Position numbers and translations under genes: made by a program. The notes below the pieces were generated by a model. That model ran no database searches and was not told where the DNA came from. It saw only the letters and a program-made list of their open reading frames with translations. Below, piece by piece: positions 1 to 11,194 of a stretch of 64,000 nt of DNA; the first letter of the stretch is position 1, and every line of letters begins with the position of its first letter. Source of the stretch: Buxus sempervirens (lineage: Eukaryota > Streptophyta > Magnoliopsida > Buxales > Buxaceae); the NCBI GenBank assembly GCA_947561395.2, contig OX387185.1, forward strand, positions 39,504,602-39,568,601, read 5' to 3'.

Positions 1-639
1 ATCCTCATTACCAAAACATAGGTGTAATGCCCTCATGACAAAATAATCAGAATTTACAGCCCTCATGGCCAATTATAAATAAACATGACCCTCATGGTCA
101 AATCAAATTTAATAGTGCCATCTTGGTAAACCACTCCTTCATGGAGATAAATTCATGCTTATTGCCCTCATGACAAAGATACACTCCATCATGGAGGAAA
201 TTAATATGTAGAAAATATCTCCATCATGGAGAAAACCAATGTTCATTAAAACTGTCAAATCCAAGAAATATGCTCAATCTACCTAAAACCATAGGAAAAC
301 ATTTTCTTACTGTTCCAAAACTTAAAAAATCTTTAAAACATAATTTAACAAGTATTGAAACCAACCAATTCACAAACGAATCAAATCTAAAGTCAAATTC
401 CCTCTTGGAACCAAAACAAAAGCTATTTTAGTAGAACGTACCCAAAATCTTGTATAATTTTTATAAAATCATCCAGCCACTAAAAATCACTCATAAACGC
501 CCAAATCTTATTTTCACATGTGTTGGATTTGATCAAAAATCATTTTATAGTTAAAATCTAGGTATTTTCCCAAAATTTAGAAATCTGGCTTGGGCGCTCA
601 ATGTTGCTTTCGAGCCACATCCCAGGTGTCTTGGGTTTC
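1..639. repeat. LTR-like repeat flank with short CCCTCATGG-type repeats
   Basis: No gene is visible. The first 240 bases carry about eight imperfect copies of a motif resembling GCCCTCATGACAAA or CTCCATCATGGAGAAA, spaced 20-45 bases apart. The segment near 575-635 (GGGCGCTC, CGAGCCACATCCCAGGTGTC) resembles the sequence on the other side of the copia insertion at 11205-11400, so 1-639 and 11195 onward look like one older repeat that was split. I infer an LTR or adjoining part of a Ty3/gypsy-type element; the other end lies outside the window. Confidence 0.5.
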
Positions 640-1410
640 TGAGATTTCTAAATCTCAGGGCCCTTTCTCTATGTTATTGAACACACACAATTAACAAAAC
701 AATAAAGAGACACAAGTATTATACAAGGAAACCCTAGATTTCCATCTAGGTAAAACCTCGGGTCCTTTTTAGGAAGACCACGCTTGAAGAATCAATCCAC
801 TATGAAAAGATTAATACATGAGTGTTAGATCTACAATAAATCACATTTAAAATAAACCTCACTCTTAGTTGATTCCACAACCAATCAATCCACAGCTCTT
901 GATCTTCCAATCTTCTTGGCAGCTCCAAGAATTCACAACCACTCCTTGAATGTCTCCAGGTTGTGAATTCAAATCTGTTCCAGATCTGAATTTGCTGATC
1001 TTCAAAGCTTTCTCAGCCCTTGAAGCAACCCATCAGCATCACCTCACTTCTCTCACGAGTTCCTCTCTTTCACCCAAGATTCACTCGTTCAAAAGCCCTT
1101 CTTTCTGTCTCAAGATCACCTTTTATCTCTGAGTTGACAGCTCCTCTAACCACCTGAGAATAACCTCTTCCCAAAAATTCCAACAACCTAACAGAATATA
1201 TCAGAGGTAGTTTTCAACCTCATATTCTGTTATAGTTGTAGCTACACCAGGTTACTATTAAACTTGTATGTAACAACTTAAAACAACATCAAGATCAGAT
1301 CTAATCATCTTTTCTTCACTTACCTGCAACTCAACACTTAAACGAACTTTATTAGAATTAATGACACTTTGTCATCCAATTGTCATAAAGGAAAAGAAAT
1401 TTTCCCAACA
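640..1410 (-). repeat. 3' LTR of the copia element
   Basis: The plus strand reads TGAGATTTCTAAATCTCA at the outer end and TTTTCCCAACA at the inner end. The minus-strand LTR therefore starts TGTTGGGAAAA and ends with TCA. It is 771 bp against 811 bp for the other LTR. Differences are mostly two indels: an extra 20-25 bases near 690-715 here, and an extra partly duplicated stretch of about 65 bases near 11028-11095 in the partner. The rest is highly similar, which points to a fairly recent insertion. Confidence 0.85.
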
Positions 1411-1421
1411 ATCTCCCCCTT
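1411..1421 (-). other. Polypurine tract of the copia element
   Basis: Read on the minus strand this is AAGGGGGAGAT, abutting the first base of the 3' LTR (TGTTGGG). That is the expected place for plus-strand priming. Similar purine runs recur at about 1734-1870 on the same strand, as in Sireviruses (family knowledge). Confidence 0.75.
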
Positions 1422-3623
1422 GACAATTGCATGACAAAACCTTACAAGAGAATATATGAAAGAATACAATGAACAAATATATTCAGTTGTATGCATAGAG
1501 ATTGAACTCATAAAAATAAAAATAAAAATCAAATTCAATTCAGCATCAGCATCAAGCTAGAATCTACAACATCCACATCAACAAAAATGGAAACATTCAC
1601 AACCACATTACCTTAGTAACAGTCCATATCACAACAGTAGCATCTAAGATAAGTAAACTAAAAGAAATCAGTATACAAGTTAAAGATCAGTGCATCAGGA
1701 TTGTTTATTGTAAAGATTGTTTATCATATCATCTCCCCCTTTAGGAACATCTCCCCCTCAAGTCAAGTCCACCTCTCCATCAGCTCTAGCAGTAACACTT
1801 CGTCAGCTCCCCCTCAAGATAGCTCCCCCTCAAGACAAATGCTATTACAAGTACTATTCTCCCCCTTTTGTCATGCAAGGACTCAATAGATACAAGTGCT
1901 TAACAAGACAAATCATATCAAGTTTAATGCAAGATGTAAGTACAATATTCTTTGATTAAAAAGAAACAAAACTATGAGGATAAATTCCACTCATCGAATG
2001 TCCATGTGAGAAACCAAAGAAACACTCCAAATCAGAAAAATCAGCAAATGCTGTACACAAAATGGGAAAATGAAACTCAAAGAGTCATACATCCTGTAAG
2101 AGCTAGAGAAAATAGAAAACTCATCATATTCTAAAGATTAAGATGAAAATCTAAAGAAATTTAGCCATGTACAAATAGCAGTGAAATCTGAAGACAAAAA
2201 TCCATTTAATATGCTCAATGAAAGACTCTATTGAGAGGGTTTTGTATAATGACTGAAATCAAGAAAATAACATTCATGAAACCCTAGAATGAAAACATGA
2301 GCACTCATTGATTTTCATTGACGCTAAAAACTTTAGAGAGAAGATAAACACTTTAGAGATGAAATCCAACCTCAAACAAGGCTCCAAACTCAAGATTGAA
2401 ACCCAAAACATCACATATTAGAGAAATGCACACTAAACCCTAGGATGAAAACTCCAAGAAGTTAGAAGATGATGTTTACCAATTGTCCAAGACGGATTTA
2501 GCAAAGAAATCTCCAATTCGACCAACTTAGAATGAGATTTAAGCTTCTTTGATGCTAAGAGATCACTTAGACATCCAAAGAACCAAAGCTCCATTGCTGC
2601 CCTCTTTTCGTTTTAGAGAAATAACGAAATGAGTCAAAAGAAAAGAAACAATGCCCTTATATACCCAGATTTGTGTAGGGGCAAGAACCTACCCAGATTT
2701 TAGATGTAACTTAAGACAAGTTACAAAGCACACAGACAGTGTAATATTCGTGCAAAATTACAAAAATCTAGATTTTTTCCACATATTGACATTAATACAC
2801 TCTTAAAATGATGTCAAATCCAAACACTTTTAAAATTAATATTACCACAACACTTTTGAATGATCAAAAATTAAAACAAATTAAGAAATCCTTGACATTA
2901 TTGCTCATATAAAATTGATGAAGTATAAAAAATCATCTACTGATTCTCTTTAACAATCAATTACTAGTGAGATATATACAAAATTGTTCATTTAAGCAAA
3001 CTTGATTAAACATAAGCCATTCATGATATATGAGTTTAAATTTCATAGAAATTGTTTAGTGTGAGTGAGACAAAATATCCATGTGAGTCTTTTCATGGTG
3101 GGCTATTATTAATGAGGTACAGAAGTAGAGAATACTTGTTTGTAATTTTTCTACCTTTTGTATCAAGGAAGTTGTGGTATTCTTCAAGACTTATACTCAT
3201 AAGAGATAGGTAGCCTTCCCATTTTTGCCTCTTTCTTTTTCAGTGAATTCAGGATGTCTGGGGTTTACAGCTTATCCCTTGTTCTTACTCACACTTTGAA
3301 CTTACTCAAATATTTTTCTTATATGGCTCAGGTGACTTTCATTCTATCTTTTGAGATTGCCTTTTCAGAATTTCACAAATACTCCCAATAGACACTAAAA
3401 GCTGAATTGAAATTCACAAGTATTTTCTATATCTATTCTTCAAAAGTAATAGTAAAGAAACTTAGACTCAATGATATGAAAATAAGCACTCCAATTTCTA
3501 TGACATATCTCATTTGTTAATGCACTTCAGGAAATGATTTAGTGTGCAAAACAAAACAATTGTTATGATTGATATATGGTTCATTGATTGTTAAAAGGAA
3601 TGAGTATCAAGATTTTTACATAT
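1422..3623 (-). other. Noncoding 3' interior of the copia element, pol missing
   Basis: No domain is recognisable. The stretch should hold integrase, reverse transcriptase and RNase H in a complete element, but only short unrelated open frames are present. Several CTCCCCCTC/CTCCCCCTTT runs (1734-1870) are minus-strand polypurine-like tracts. I infer that most of pol was deleted or never carried. Confidence 0.6.
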
Positions 3624-4070
3624 CTAATTTTCCATGTAGCACATTCCTAGTGATTTCCTAAGTGTTTCAAACTTTTGTTGATCTAAAAGTTTTGTAAAAA
3701 TATCACCACCAACATGATACACAACTTGTTTGTTCCCCAAAACACAGTAGCAATTATCACTTGTTCTAATTCCATTCATTACACATTTTCCATTTTCATT
3801 TATGATTTGACATTCTTTCTTTGTAAACTTCACATGATGATTGAAATCACATAGCTGACTGATACTAATGAGATTGGCTTTCAATCCTTTGACAAAAAGA
3901 ACCTCATTTAAGCACAATCCATCAGGTCCTTGAATTTTTCCTTTTCCCTTTATTTCAGAGGTGTTTCCATCTCCAAAAGTGACTATACCACCATTATAGT
4001 CATCTAGGGAACTGAACAGAGATCTGTCTCCAGACATGTGCCTAGAGCATCCACTATCTAGGTACCACAA
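3624..4070 (-). pseudogene. Copia protease/pre-integrase fragment
   Basis: The reading frame starts WYLDSGCSRHMSGD. This is the conserved aspartic protease entry of plant copia polyproteins, with DSG replacing the usual DTG triad, followed by a VTFGDGN segment and a gag-pre-integrase-like region (LISISQLCD). The frame ends after ETLRKSLGM, where a complete element would continue to the HHCC integrase zinc finger. The fragment lies just downstream of the gag portion in minus-strand order. It is truncated and no autonomous function is expected. Confidence 0.8.
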
Positions 4071-4087
4071 GTTGTTGTCATGTGCCT

Positions 4088-4763
4088 TTAAAGCTGTATG
4101 GACAACTTAACCCAGATTTTATTCACTTTTGATACCTGATTTCTCATGTATGAGTTGTTTATAGGTATTGATGCACTCTTTGGTAGTTTCTGAGATGAGA
4201 ATATAGGGTACTTGTTGTCCTTTATTTCCTGAATTTTATGGGACAAAAATTCTGTTTCTCTCAAAAGAGCATCAAATTTGTTGAATAAGAAAAAATCTGA
4301 CTTAGTTTGAGTCTGAAATTTTTTCTTATCAACATATTCCTTAGGTAACCCATGTAGGATGTGGCATTTAGGCTTTATGTGTTCTTTTCTTCCACAATAG
4401 TGACATATAGGGATAAAAGAGAAAGGTTTAAGTTCATGTTTCTTTCTAGCATTAACCCTATAATCAGAATTCTGAGCATTGAATTTAACAGAGGAAGTAA
4501 AATGTTTACCAACTGAAGCTTTACTCTTAGGTGGACATTGTGAAGAACTTTCTCCAATTAATAGCACCTTTCCTTTTCCTTTGAGAGCTTGATTCAGTGA
4601 ATTTTCAGCAACATATCGAAGTCCACTATGATCTTTATCACTTCTTTGACTCTCAAGCATTTCATCTAGTGCCTTAGATCCTGCAGAAAATTTAGTAAAA
4701 GAAATTTCAGACAACCTAATTTCATTTTCCAATAATGAGATTTTACCTTTCAGATTAGCTAAC
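4088..4763 (-). pseudogene. Copia gag, C-terminal part with CCHC zinc knuckle
   Basis: On the minus strand from 4763 the frame encodes a coiled-coil stretch (LKGKISLLENEIRL) continuous with the coiled coil upstream of 9028. It then has a basic linker and a CCHC knuckle CHYCGRKEHIKPKC (CX2CX4HX4C), followed by a tail leading to the protease. Bases above 4763 belong to the inserted solo LTR, so any open frame extending to 4888 is chimeric. Such a knuckle normally binds RNA in the capsid. Confidence 0.75.
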
Positions 4764-6050
4764 TGTGAGACATGGGGAAAAATCAATCCAGTGACTTTCT
4801 GGTCATCATACGGGATTAATAAAAATGGGAGAGTCGCCACCATTCCTTTTAGGTGTGAATGGACACCAAAAATCATCAAAACAAGCAAAAAGGCAAAACT
4901 AGAGTAAAAATAACTCTGCTTAAAAATAAAATCCAGAGATGGGTAAGGGGATTAAATTATGAACGGGGAAGGTGTTAGGCACCCCCATTCACCCACACAA
5001 GATGGTTGCCAAGTGTTGTTCATGCTCAAAATAAAGAAGGTTTGCTAAAGTAATCAAAAAGGCTTGAAAAAGATTAAACTCATGTATGATCCCTCCACAT
5101 GAGAAGTCCAATGAATATTAGACTTTCTTTTATGGAAGTATCACTTCTGGGACATCACCATTTAAATGGAAATCAAAGCAAAACTTGAACACAACCAAGT
5201 TAAGACAAATCCGGAAAATTCTGTAAAAGATGGAGCCATTTGATCATAAATCATTCAAATCAAATTCAAATTGAATCAAATCAAATCCATTTGAAAGATT
5301 ATGATAAATAGAAGACTCGTGAAAATTTTCAATTGAATCCGGTTAAAACCCTAAGAGTTATGCTCCTTTGAAATCTGCTATTGGAAATCGGTAAAAGTAA
5401 CAAGTGGGCAACTTTGGAAATTCGTTTGGAAAAATTGGCTCCATATAAATCCGTGAAATTTTGCATGAATGAAGTATGTAGTGCCATATTTCAAATGAAA
5501 CTAACCCCATACAAAACTTCATCCGGATGTGCCTTGGGCGACCTTCCAAATAGGCCCCGAAGATCACAGATTAGCCCAGAAATCTGCTGTTGAGCAGTTC
5601 TGAGTAAATTAGATACCTACGACACAAATGAAATCAAAAAAATCTAAAACTAATTGGATTTGAAATTAGACTCATAAAGGAAAGCACCGAAATCAAAATC
5701 ACTCAAATCGGACTTAAAACGAACAGATGGTGCTCATTCAAAGTGACAGGTTCAGCAATCTGGCCTGAACTGACCTAACGACTTTGATCGAATGGTGTCA
5801 AAAATCCACCTCATAAAAATGGCTGAAATTTTACAGACATGAACTAGACAGTCTCACCTTTCACATGTCTTTAAAATCACTCCAAAATTCATCCGGATGA
5901 TGAAGTTATGAGTGTCCAAAGTTAGGGTACAAACGCTGTCTAGTTTCACCATTTTTAAGTAAAATCAACCCAAAATAGTGATTAAGTGTGTGGAATCCAT
6001 GCAATCCAAACCAAAATCATTTGAAAAAGTATTGAAAAAACTCCAGGAGG

Positions 6051-7813
6051 TGTAGACACCGCAAATTGCACTACAAAATGAGAAAATAATTGAAAATATT
6101 AATTGGGATTTGAAACATGTCAAAAAAGTGTAAAATCTGGCCAAACTGGTCATGCCCGTATTTTGTTTACGGTCTAGTCATGCCCGCAGTTGATATACGG
6201 GCACGGGGGTTTTTGTGCGAATTTATCCTTTCTCAATTTTTGAGCTTTATCTGCATCCAAATATCTCTCTGGGAATTTCGAATTATCTTATTTATCCATC
6301 CGAATTCTCTCATTTATCCAATTTGGCCATGGATTGGCATTATCCTTATTTTCAATTCAATTTAGAGGATTTTGGATATATCCCTCTGGACCAACCATGC
6401 CCCTAGGTTTGCCTATAAATAGAGGGCAGATCATCAAGCAAAAGGACACGAAAATTTGAAGTCCAAGGAGCTCCAAGAGAAGAAAGGAATCCCTACTGCT
6501 CTGCTTGCTCAATCCAGGTAAGTCCATTTTCCCTTTTTTATTTTCTGTCTTCAATTCTAGAAGTAATCTATTCTTCTCCATTGTTGTAGAATAAGGCCTT
6601 CTTTTATTCTGCATTCCTAAACTTGTCTCTAAGTACCTCAAGAGTCTCTCTAGCCGTAAAACGTGAAGAGAGAGATATGGGAAAGGGGAATAGGTGGATC
6701 CCTAGAATAGAACCCCATATCTGTTTTTCTCCTTTTTCATAGAATAAAGCCTTTGATTGTGTTTGTATACCCAAACCTATCTCTAAGTACCTCAAGAATC
6801 CTCTCTAGCCGTAAAACGTGAAAAGAGAGTTAGGGGAAAAGAGAACAGGTGGATCCGTAGGGTAGACCCCCATGTGCTTTAATCTGTGAGATGTGGCTGT
6901 TTTGAATATCCTGATCATGTTTTAATGGTTTTTATGTTGAATCTGAATGAATCCTATGAATCTATGATGTTTATGGCATGAAATCCCCTGTTTCTCCTAA
7001 AATTGATATTTTCACCACTTTTGCACCTACAGCACTATTTTCGTGATTTTTGTGATTTTAGGCTAAGATCCTGGATCCATCATGATCAATATGAGAGATC
7101 TAGATTCAGAAGCCTAAAAGTAACTTCTAGGGTTTCATGAAGTGGTTTTTGAGTTGTTTTTCACTTTTGAGAGAATACCCTACGGTCTAAGTTCTCCCAT
7201 TTTGATGTTCTTCATCAACGTGGGTATTTTTGGTTTTGATTTCTTGATCTAATATGAAATTTGGGCTATATCTATGTCCTGGACTATTCAAGTTCAATTC
7301 TGCAATATTTTATAAAAATCATATTTTTTCTAGATTTCTAGAATTTAACTTGAAGCCAGATTTTTTAAGTTTTCACTTTATTTTGGTTTTATTTGATTTT
7401 ATCTCAATTTTATTTTAATCATGAAACCCTAGGAATGGTATGATCATATTTGAAAGTTCTGAATCAATCAGGCTATTCGTATGAAAAAACCATACATTTT
7501 TGTCTTTTTTATGATTTTTCATGATTTTTGTAGCAAGCCTTTTTCCTTTATTTTAACATGAACAATGCCTGGCAACCACCTTGTGTAGATGAATAGGGGT
7601 GTCGAACACCTTCCCCTATTCATAACTTAATCCCCTTACCCATCTCTGGTTGTTTTTTTTAATAGAGTTATTTTTACCCTAAATTTGCCTTTTTGAGCTT
7701 ATTTGATATTTTGGTGTCCATTCACACCTAAACAGAATGGTGACGACTGTGTTTTTAACCAATCCTGTGTGATGATCAGGAAGTCATTGAATTGATTTTT
7801 CCCATGTCTCACA
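6051..7813 (+). mobile_element. Solo LTR (inner), same family, inverted
   Basis: Runs from TGTAGACACC (6051) to GTCTCACA (7813) with a perfect 5-bp duplication GGAGG (6046-6050 and 7814-7818). It is homologous to the outer LTR in the opposite orientation: the TGTGAGACATGGG end at 4764 pairs with 7813 inverted, and the GGGTAAGGGG/GGTGTTAGGCACC block at 4935-4985 pairs with 7590-7650. A TATA box (TATAAATA, 6414-6421) and a CAG/GTAAGT donor-like site (near 6517) are present. The tandem copies of a segment of about 150 bp are at 6600-6870. At 1763 bp it is shorter than the outer LTR and lacks the 39-bp array. Confidence 0.88.
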
Positions 7814-8753
7814 GGAGGAAATAGGGTACGAATTTGGCTCACCATTCTCTTTGATTGAAGCGAATATGCCAAAAACCCTAAAATGGAGCAAAAATGCCCA
7901 AAACCAAGAGGTTAGACCATGAGGTCTTCAATACTCAAAGATAAACTCATTTTGAAAATCATTAAGAAATATCCCAGAAATGCTTGGGGCCATTTATTTC
8001 AGATTTATCACAATGAAAACGATAGATCCAAAATACAAGCCGATTCCGACAAAGCAAGTGCTATGTGTGTATGTGTAAAAATCCTCTCTTCAATCATCAC
8101 AATATATAGCATTCAAAGCATATCAATAAAATAGGGGTTCTATAACTAGGGTTCCGTTCCATTCTCGTTTCCCCTAGTTCTCTCTCGCCGTTTTTACGGT
8201 TTCGAGATAGTCTTGGGATACTTTGAGTATGAAATGGGTTTTCACACAATAATAGGCCATTCAAGAGGGTTCTATGACTACGGATCAATTCCCAGTCTCG
8301 TTTCCCCTAGATCCCCCTCACGTTTTACGGCTAGGGGGAGTCTCAAGGTACTTTGAGTAGAAAAAGGTGTTTCAAGCACAAAGAGTAGGCCATTATTCTA
8401 CATAAAGGTAGAAGAAAGATCTAACCCTAGAATGTAAAAAACAGAAAACTAAAGAGATTACAGGCTTACCTGGGTTTCTAGGAGCAATGCAGCAGCGGTT
8501 CCCTTCTTCACTTGGAGCTCTTCAATCTCCAACTCTTGGTTCTAAAATTCTTAGCCATTTGCTTGAGGAGAGGCCTCCTATTTATAGGCAAAGGCTAGGG
8601 TTAGGGGGAACCCTAATGGTAGACACAAGGAAGTGTCTAGCATTCTCCCACTTAACCCTAAGGTTATTTCCAAGATTTCCACTCCTTAAACAAGGGATAA
8701 GACAGTAAAAAGTTAAAACTTTCTGAAAACCCTAATTTTGAGCAAAATCCTTG

Positions 8754-8932
8754 TATCTGACAACTCAGGTCGGATATAAGGGAACATATTTATATCCGAC
8801 AACTTAGGTCGGATATAAGGGAACATATTTATAACCGACAAATGTCGTCGGATACAATGATACTTGCTTGTATCCGACGACTTGTGTCGGATACAAAAAC
8901 ACTTTCTTGTATCCGATGACTTGTGTCGGATA
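8754..8932. repeat. Five 39-bp tandem units, each with a TATCCGAC/GTCGGATA dyad
   Basis: Units begin at 8754, 8793, 8832, 8871 and 8910, an exact 39-bp period. Each contains an imperfect palindrome of the form TATCCGACnnnTnnGTCGGATA. The array is in the U3 part of the outer solo LTR, about 170 bases upstream of its minus-strand TATA box. It is absent from the inner LTR, which has unrelated GCCCGTAT repeats near 6150-6205. A role as an LTR enhancer is inference. Confidence 0.85.
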
Positions 8933-9028
8933 CCATAAAGAATATTTCAATTTGAATTTTTGTGTTGGTTACAAAATATAAAATGAATTCATCATTTTCC
9001 TAATGAAATTTGGGGTGTCTACACTAAC

Positions 9029-10326
9029 TTGGTAGATTCTTCCTTGTACATGAGTTTAGATTCATGGACTTCAGAGATCAAGTAAGTTTCTCTAGCTTCA
9101 ACTTCCAAAACAGATTTTTCCAGCTCTTCACTTTGCTTCATGCATGCTTCTTTTTCTTTTTCAGAATTCTTTAATTGAAGTGACATTCTCTTACACTTTT
9201 TCTGGAGTTTGTGAAATTCCTTATGGAGAAGATCACAATTCTCTTTAGATTCCTCATCTTCACTATACTCACTAGGGGACTCAGTATCTAAATTTACTGT
9301 GGCTACAAAAGCAGTGAAGTTTTCTTGGATTTCTTCTATTTCAGAGTCAGAGGTCTCATCCTCATCACTGTCATCTCATGTGGCTTTCAACACATTACTC
9401 TTTTTGGACATTTTATTAGGACAATCAGCAGCTACATGTCCAAAACCTTGACATTTATAACATTGTATTCCCTTCAGATTCCTTCTCTTGTTTTATGTTC
9501 TAGTTTCACTGTTCTTCTTCTCAGATCTGAAATTCCTGGGCTTCATGGATGAAGTTGACGGTTGGTTCTTCTTGAAAAATCTTTTGAACTTTTTAGCAAG
9601 TAAGACCAACTCTTCAAGATCATCATCTGAATCATCTCTAATATTCTCTTTTATACTCTTAAGAGCAATTCCTTTTTGTTTCCTAGAAATTTTCAGATTT
9701 GCTTCAAAAGTTTGTAAAGACCCAACTAATTCTTCTACCTTCATAGCATCAACATCTTTTGCTTCTTCAATGGCAGTAACTTTAGGTTAAAATCTCTCAG
9801 GTAGAGATCTTAGAATCTTTCTCACAATCTTGGAGGTAGAAATCTTTTCTCCTAGATTGAAGCTAGTATTGACAATATCACTCAACCTAGAATAAAATTG
9901 ATCAAAACTCTCTTCTTCATCCATCTGAATTGTTTCAAAAGCAGTAGTTAGACGCTATAAACGAGACAATTTGACAGTTGTTGTACCTTCATGAGTAACT
10001 TCTAAAATATCCCAAGCCTCTTTAGCAATTTCACAAGTTGAGATTCTTCTGAATTCCTCAACAGTAACAGCACTAAATAAGGCATTAATAGCCTTGTTAT
10101 TCCAGCTACAGTTGTCAAAATCCCCTTTACTCCACTTATCATAAGTTTTTAGTACAACACCTTCAACATCTACTGTTAGTGCTTCATAACCATTCACAAC
10201 AAATAACCAGATTCTCTCATCTAAAGACTTCAAATAATCACGCATTCTTGCATTCCAATAGGCGTAATTTGACCCATCAAAGAGGGGTGGCCTGGTGGAA
10301 GAAGCCCCTTCTTTACTACAGTCCAT
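9029..10326 (-). pseudogene. Copia gag, N-terminal part
   Basis: Starts at an ATG at 10326. It encodes a UBN2/DUF4219-like gag N-terminus (RPPLFDGSNYAYWNARMRDY) and a KEAWDIL segment. After a stop near 9955 the gag continues to a CCHC knuckle CYKCQGFGHVAADC (about 9420-9470) and a long acidic then heptad-like coiled coil down to 9029, where the solo LTR interrupts it. In-frame stops near 9955, 9786, 9493 and 9380 show decay. The region continues on the other side of the insertion at 4763. Confidence 0.8.
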
Positions 10327-10368
10327 AGAGAACCAAGATCGCACTCTTTAAACAGATTTGAGTGGAGT

Positions 10369-10381
10369 GGCTTTGATACCA
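10369..10381 (-). other. Primer-binding site, initiator tRNA-Met type
   Basis: The minus strand reads TGGTATCAAAGCC two bases after the 5' LTR. The consensus complement of the plant initiator tRNA-Met 3' end is TGGTATCAGAGC (family knowledge), giving one mismatch. Confidence 0.8.
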
Positions 10382-10383
10382 AT

Positions 10384-11194
10384 TGAGATTTCTAAATCTC
10401 AGGCCCCTTTCTCTATGTTATTGAACACACACAAGTATTATACAAGGAAACCCTAGATTTCCATCTAGGTAACACCTCAGGTCCTTTTTAGGAAGACCAT
10501 GCTTGAAGAATCAATCCACTATGAAAAGATTAATACATGAGTGTTAGATCTACAAGAAATCACATCTAAAGTAAATCTCACTCTTAGTTGATTCCACAAC
10601 CAATCAATCCACAGCTCTTGATCTTCCAATCTTCTTGGCAGCTCCAAGAATTCACAACCACTCCTTGAATGTCTCCAGGTTGTGAATTCAGATCTGTTCC
10701 GGATCTGAATTTGCTGATCTTCAAAGCTTTCTCAGCCCTTGAAGCAACCCATCAGCATCACCTCACTTCTCTCACGAGCTCCTCTCTTTTACCCAAGATT
10801 CACTCGTTCAAAAGCCCTTCTTTCTGTCACAAGATCACCTTTTATCTCTGAGTTGACAGCTCCTCTAACCACCTGAGAATAACCTCTTCCCAACAGTTCC
10901 AACAACCTAACAGAATATATCAGAGGTCGTTTTCAACCTCATATTCTATTATAGTTGTAGCTACACCAGGTTACTACTAAACCTGTACGTAGCAACTTAA
11001 AACAACATCAAGTTCAGATCTAATCATCTCTGTTTTATCCACTTACTTACAACATTACACCTTAAAGAACTTCACTTAACCAAATCATGAATCTTTTCTT
11101 CACTTACCTACAACTCAACACTTAAAGGAACTTTATTAGAATTAATGACACTTTGTCATCCAATTGTCATAAGGGAAAAGAAATTTTCCCAACA
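10384..11194 (-). repeat. 5' LTR of the copia element
   Basis: Partner of 640-1410, with ends TGAGATTT (10384) and TTCCCAACA (11194) on the plus strand. It lacks the 20-25 base stretch seen near 690-715 of the other LTR and carries an extra partly repeated segment of about 65 bases near 11028-11095. Confidence 0.85.

Larger units (their letters stand above)
4764..9023 (-). mobile_element. Solo LTR (outer), probable Ty3/gypsy, inserted in copia gag
   Basis: Flanked by a perfect 5-bp duplication CTAAC (4759-4763 and 9024-9028) that interrupts the copia gag. Read on the minus strand it starts TGTAGACACCCC (from 9023) and ends GTCTCACA (at 4764), so it is a complete LTR with TG...CA ends and no internal region. 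Removing the inner insertion (6051-7813 plus one GGAGG copy) leaves about 2.49 kb. A minus-strand TATAAATA lies at 8579-8586 and a splice-donor-like CAGGTAAG on the minus strand near 8465-8475. Two tandem copies of a segment of roughly 150 bp (8130-8430) occur after the TATA box. The U3 part holds a 39-bp repeat array. The gypsy assignment is inferred from LTR length and end sequence. Confidence 0.85.
640..11194 (-). mobile_element. Ty1/copia LTR retrotransposon, Sirevirus-like, degenerate and nested
   Basis: Two LTRs (640-1410 and 10384-11194) with TG...CA ends flank a minus-strand interior. A primer-binding site matching initiator tRNA-Met lies next to the right (5') LTR, and a polypurine tract lies next to the left (3') LTR. 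The interior encodes a gag with a UBN2-type N-terminus, two CCHC knuckles and a long coiled coil, then the start of an aspartic protease (DSGCSRHM). No integrase, reverse transcriptase or RNase H is recognisable in the 2.2 kb before the 3' LTR. The gag is broken by stops and by the 4764-9023 insertion. The gag style and the many CTCCCCCTC tracts suggest the SIRE/Maximus lineage (inference). Flanking pentamers GTTTC and GTTCT are at best a decayed target-site duplication. Confidence 0.85.

Noticed and set aside
950-1132. 60-codon frames in the LTRs (also 10669-10851)
   Set aside because: Antisense frames in both copia LTRs, conserved only because the LTRs are copies.
4764-4888. N-terminal part of the long minus-strand frame to 4888
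   Set aside because: These bases belong to the inserted solo LTR, so the fusion with gag is accidental.
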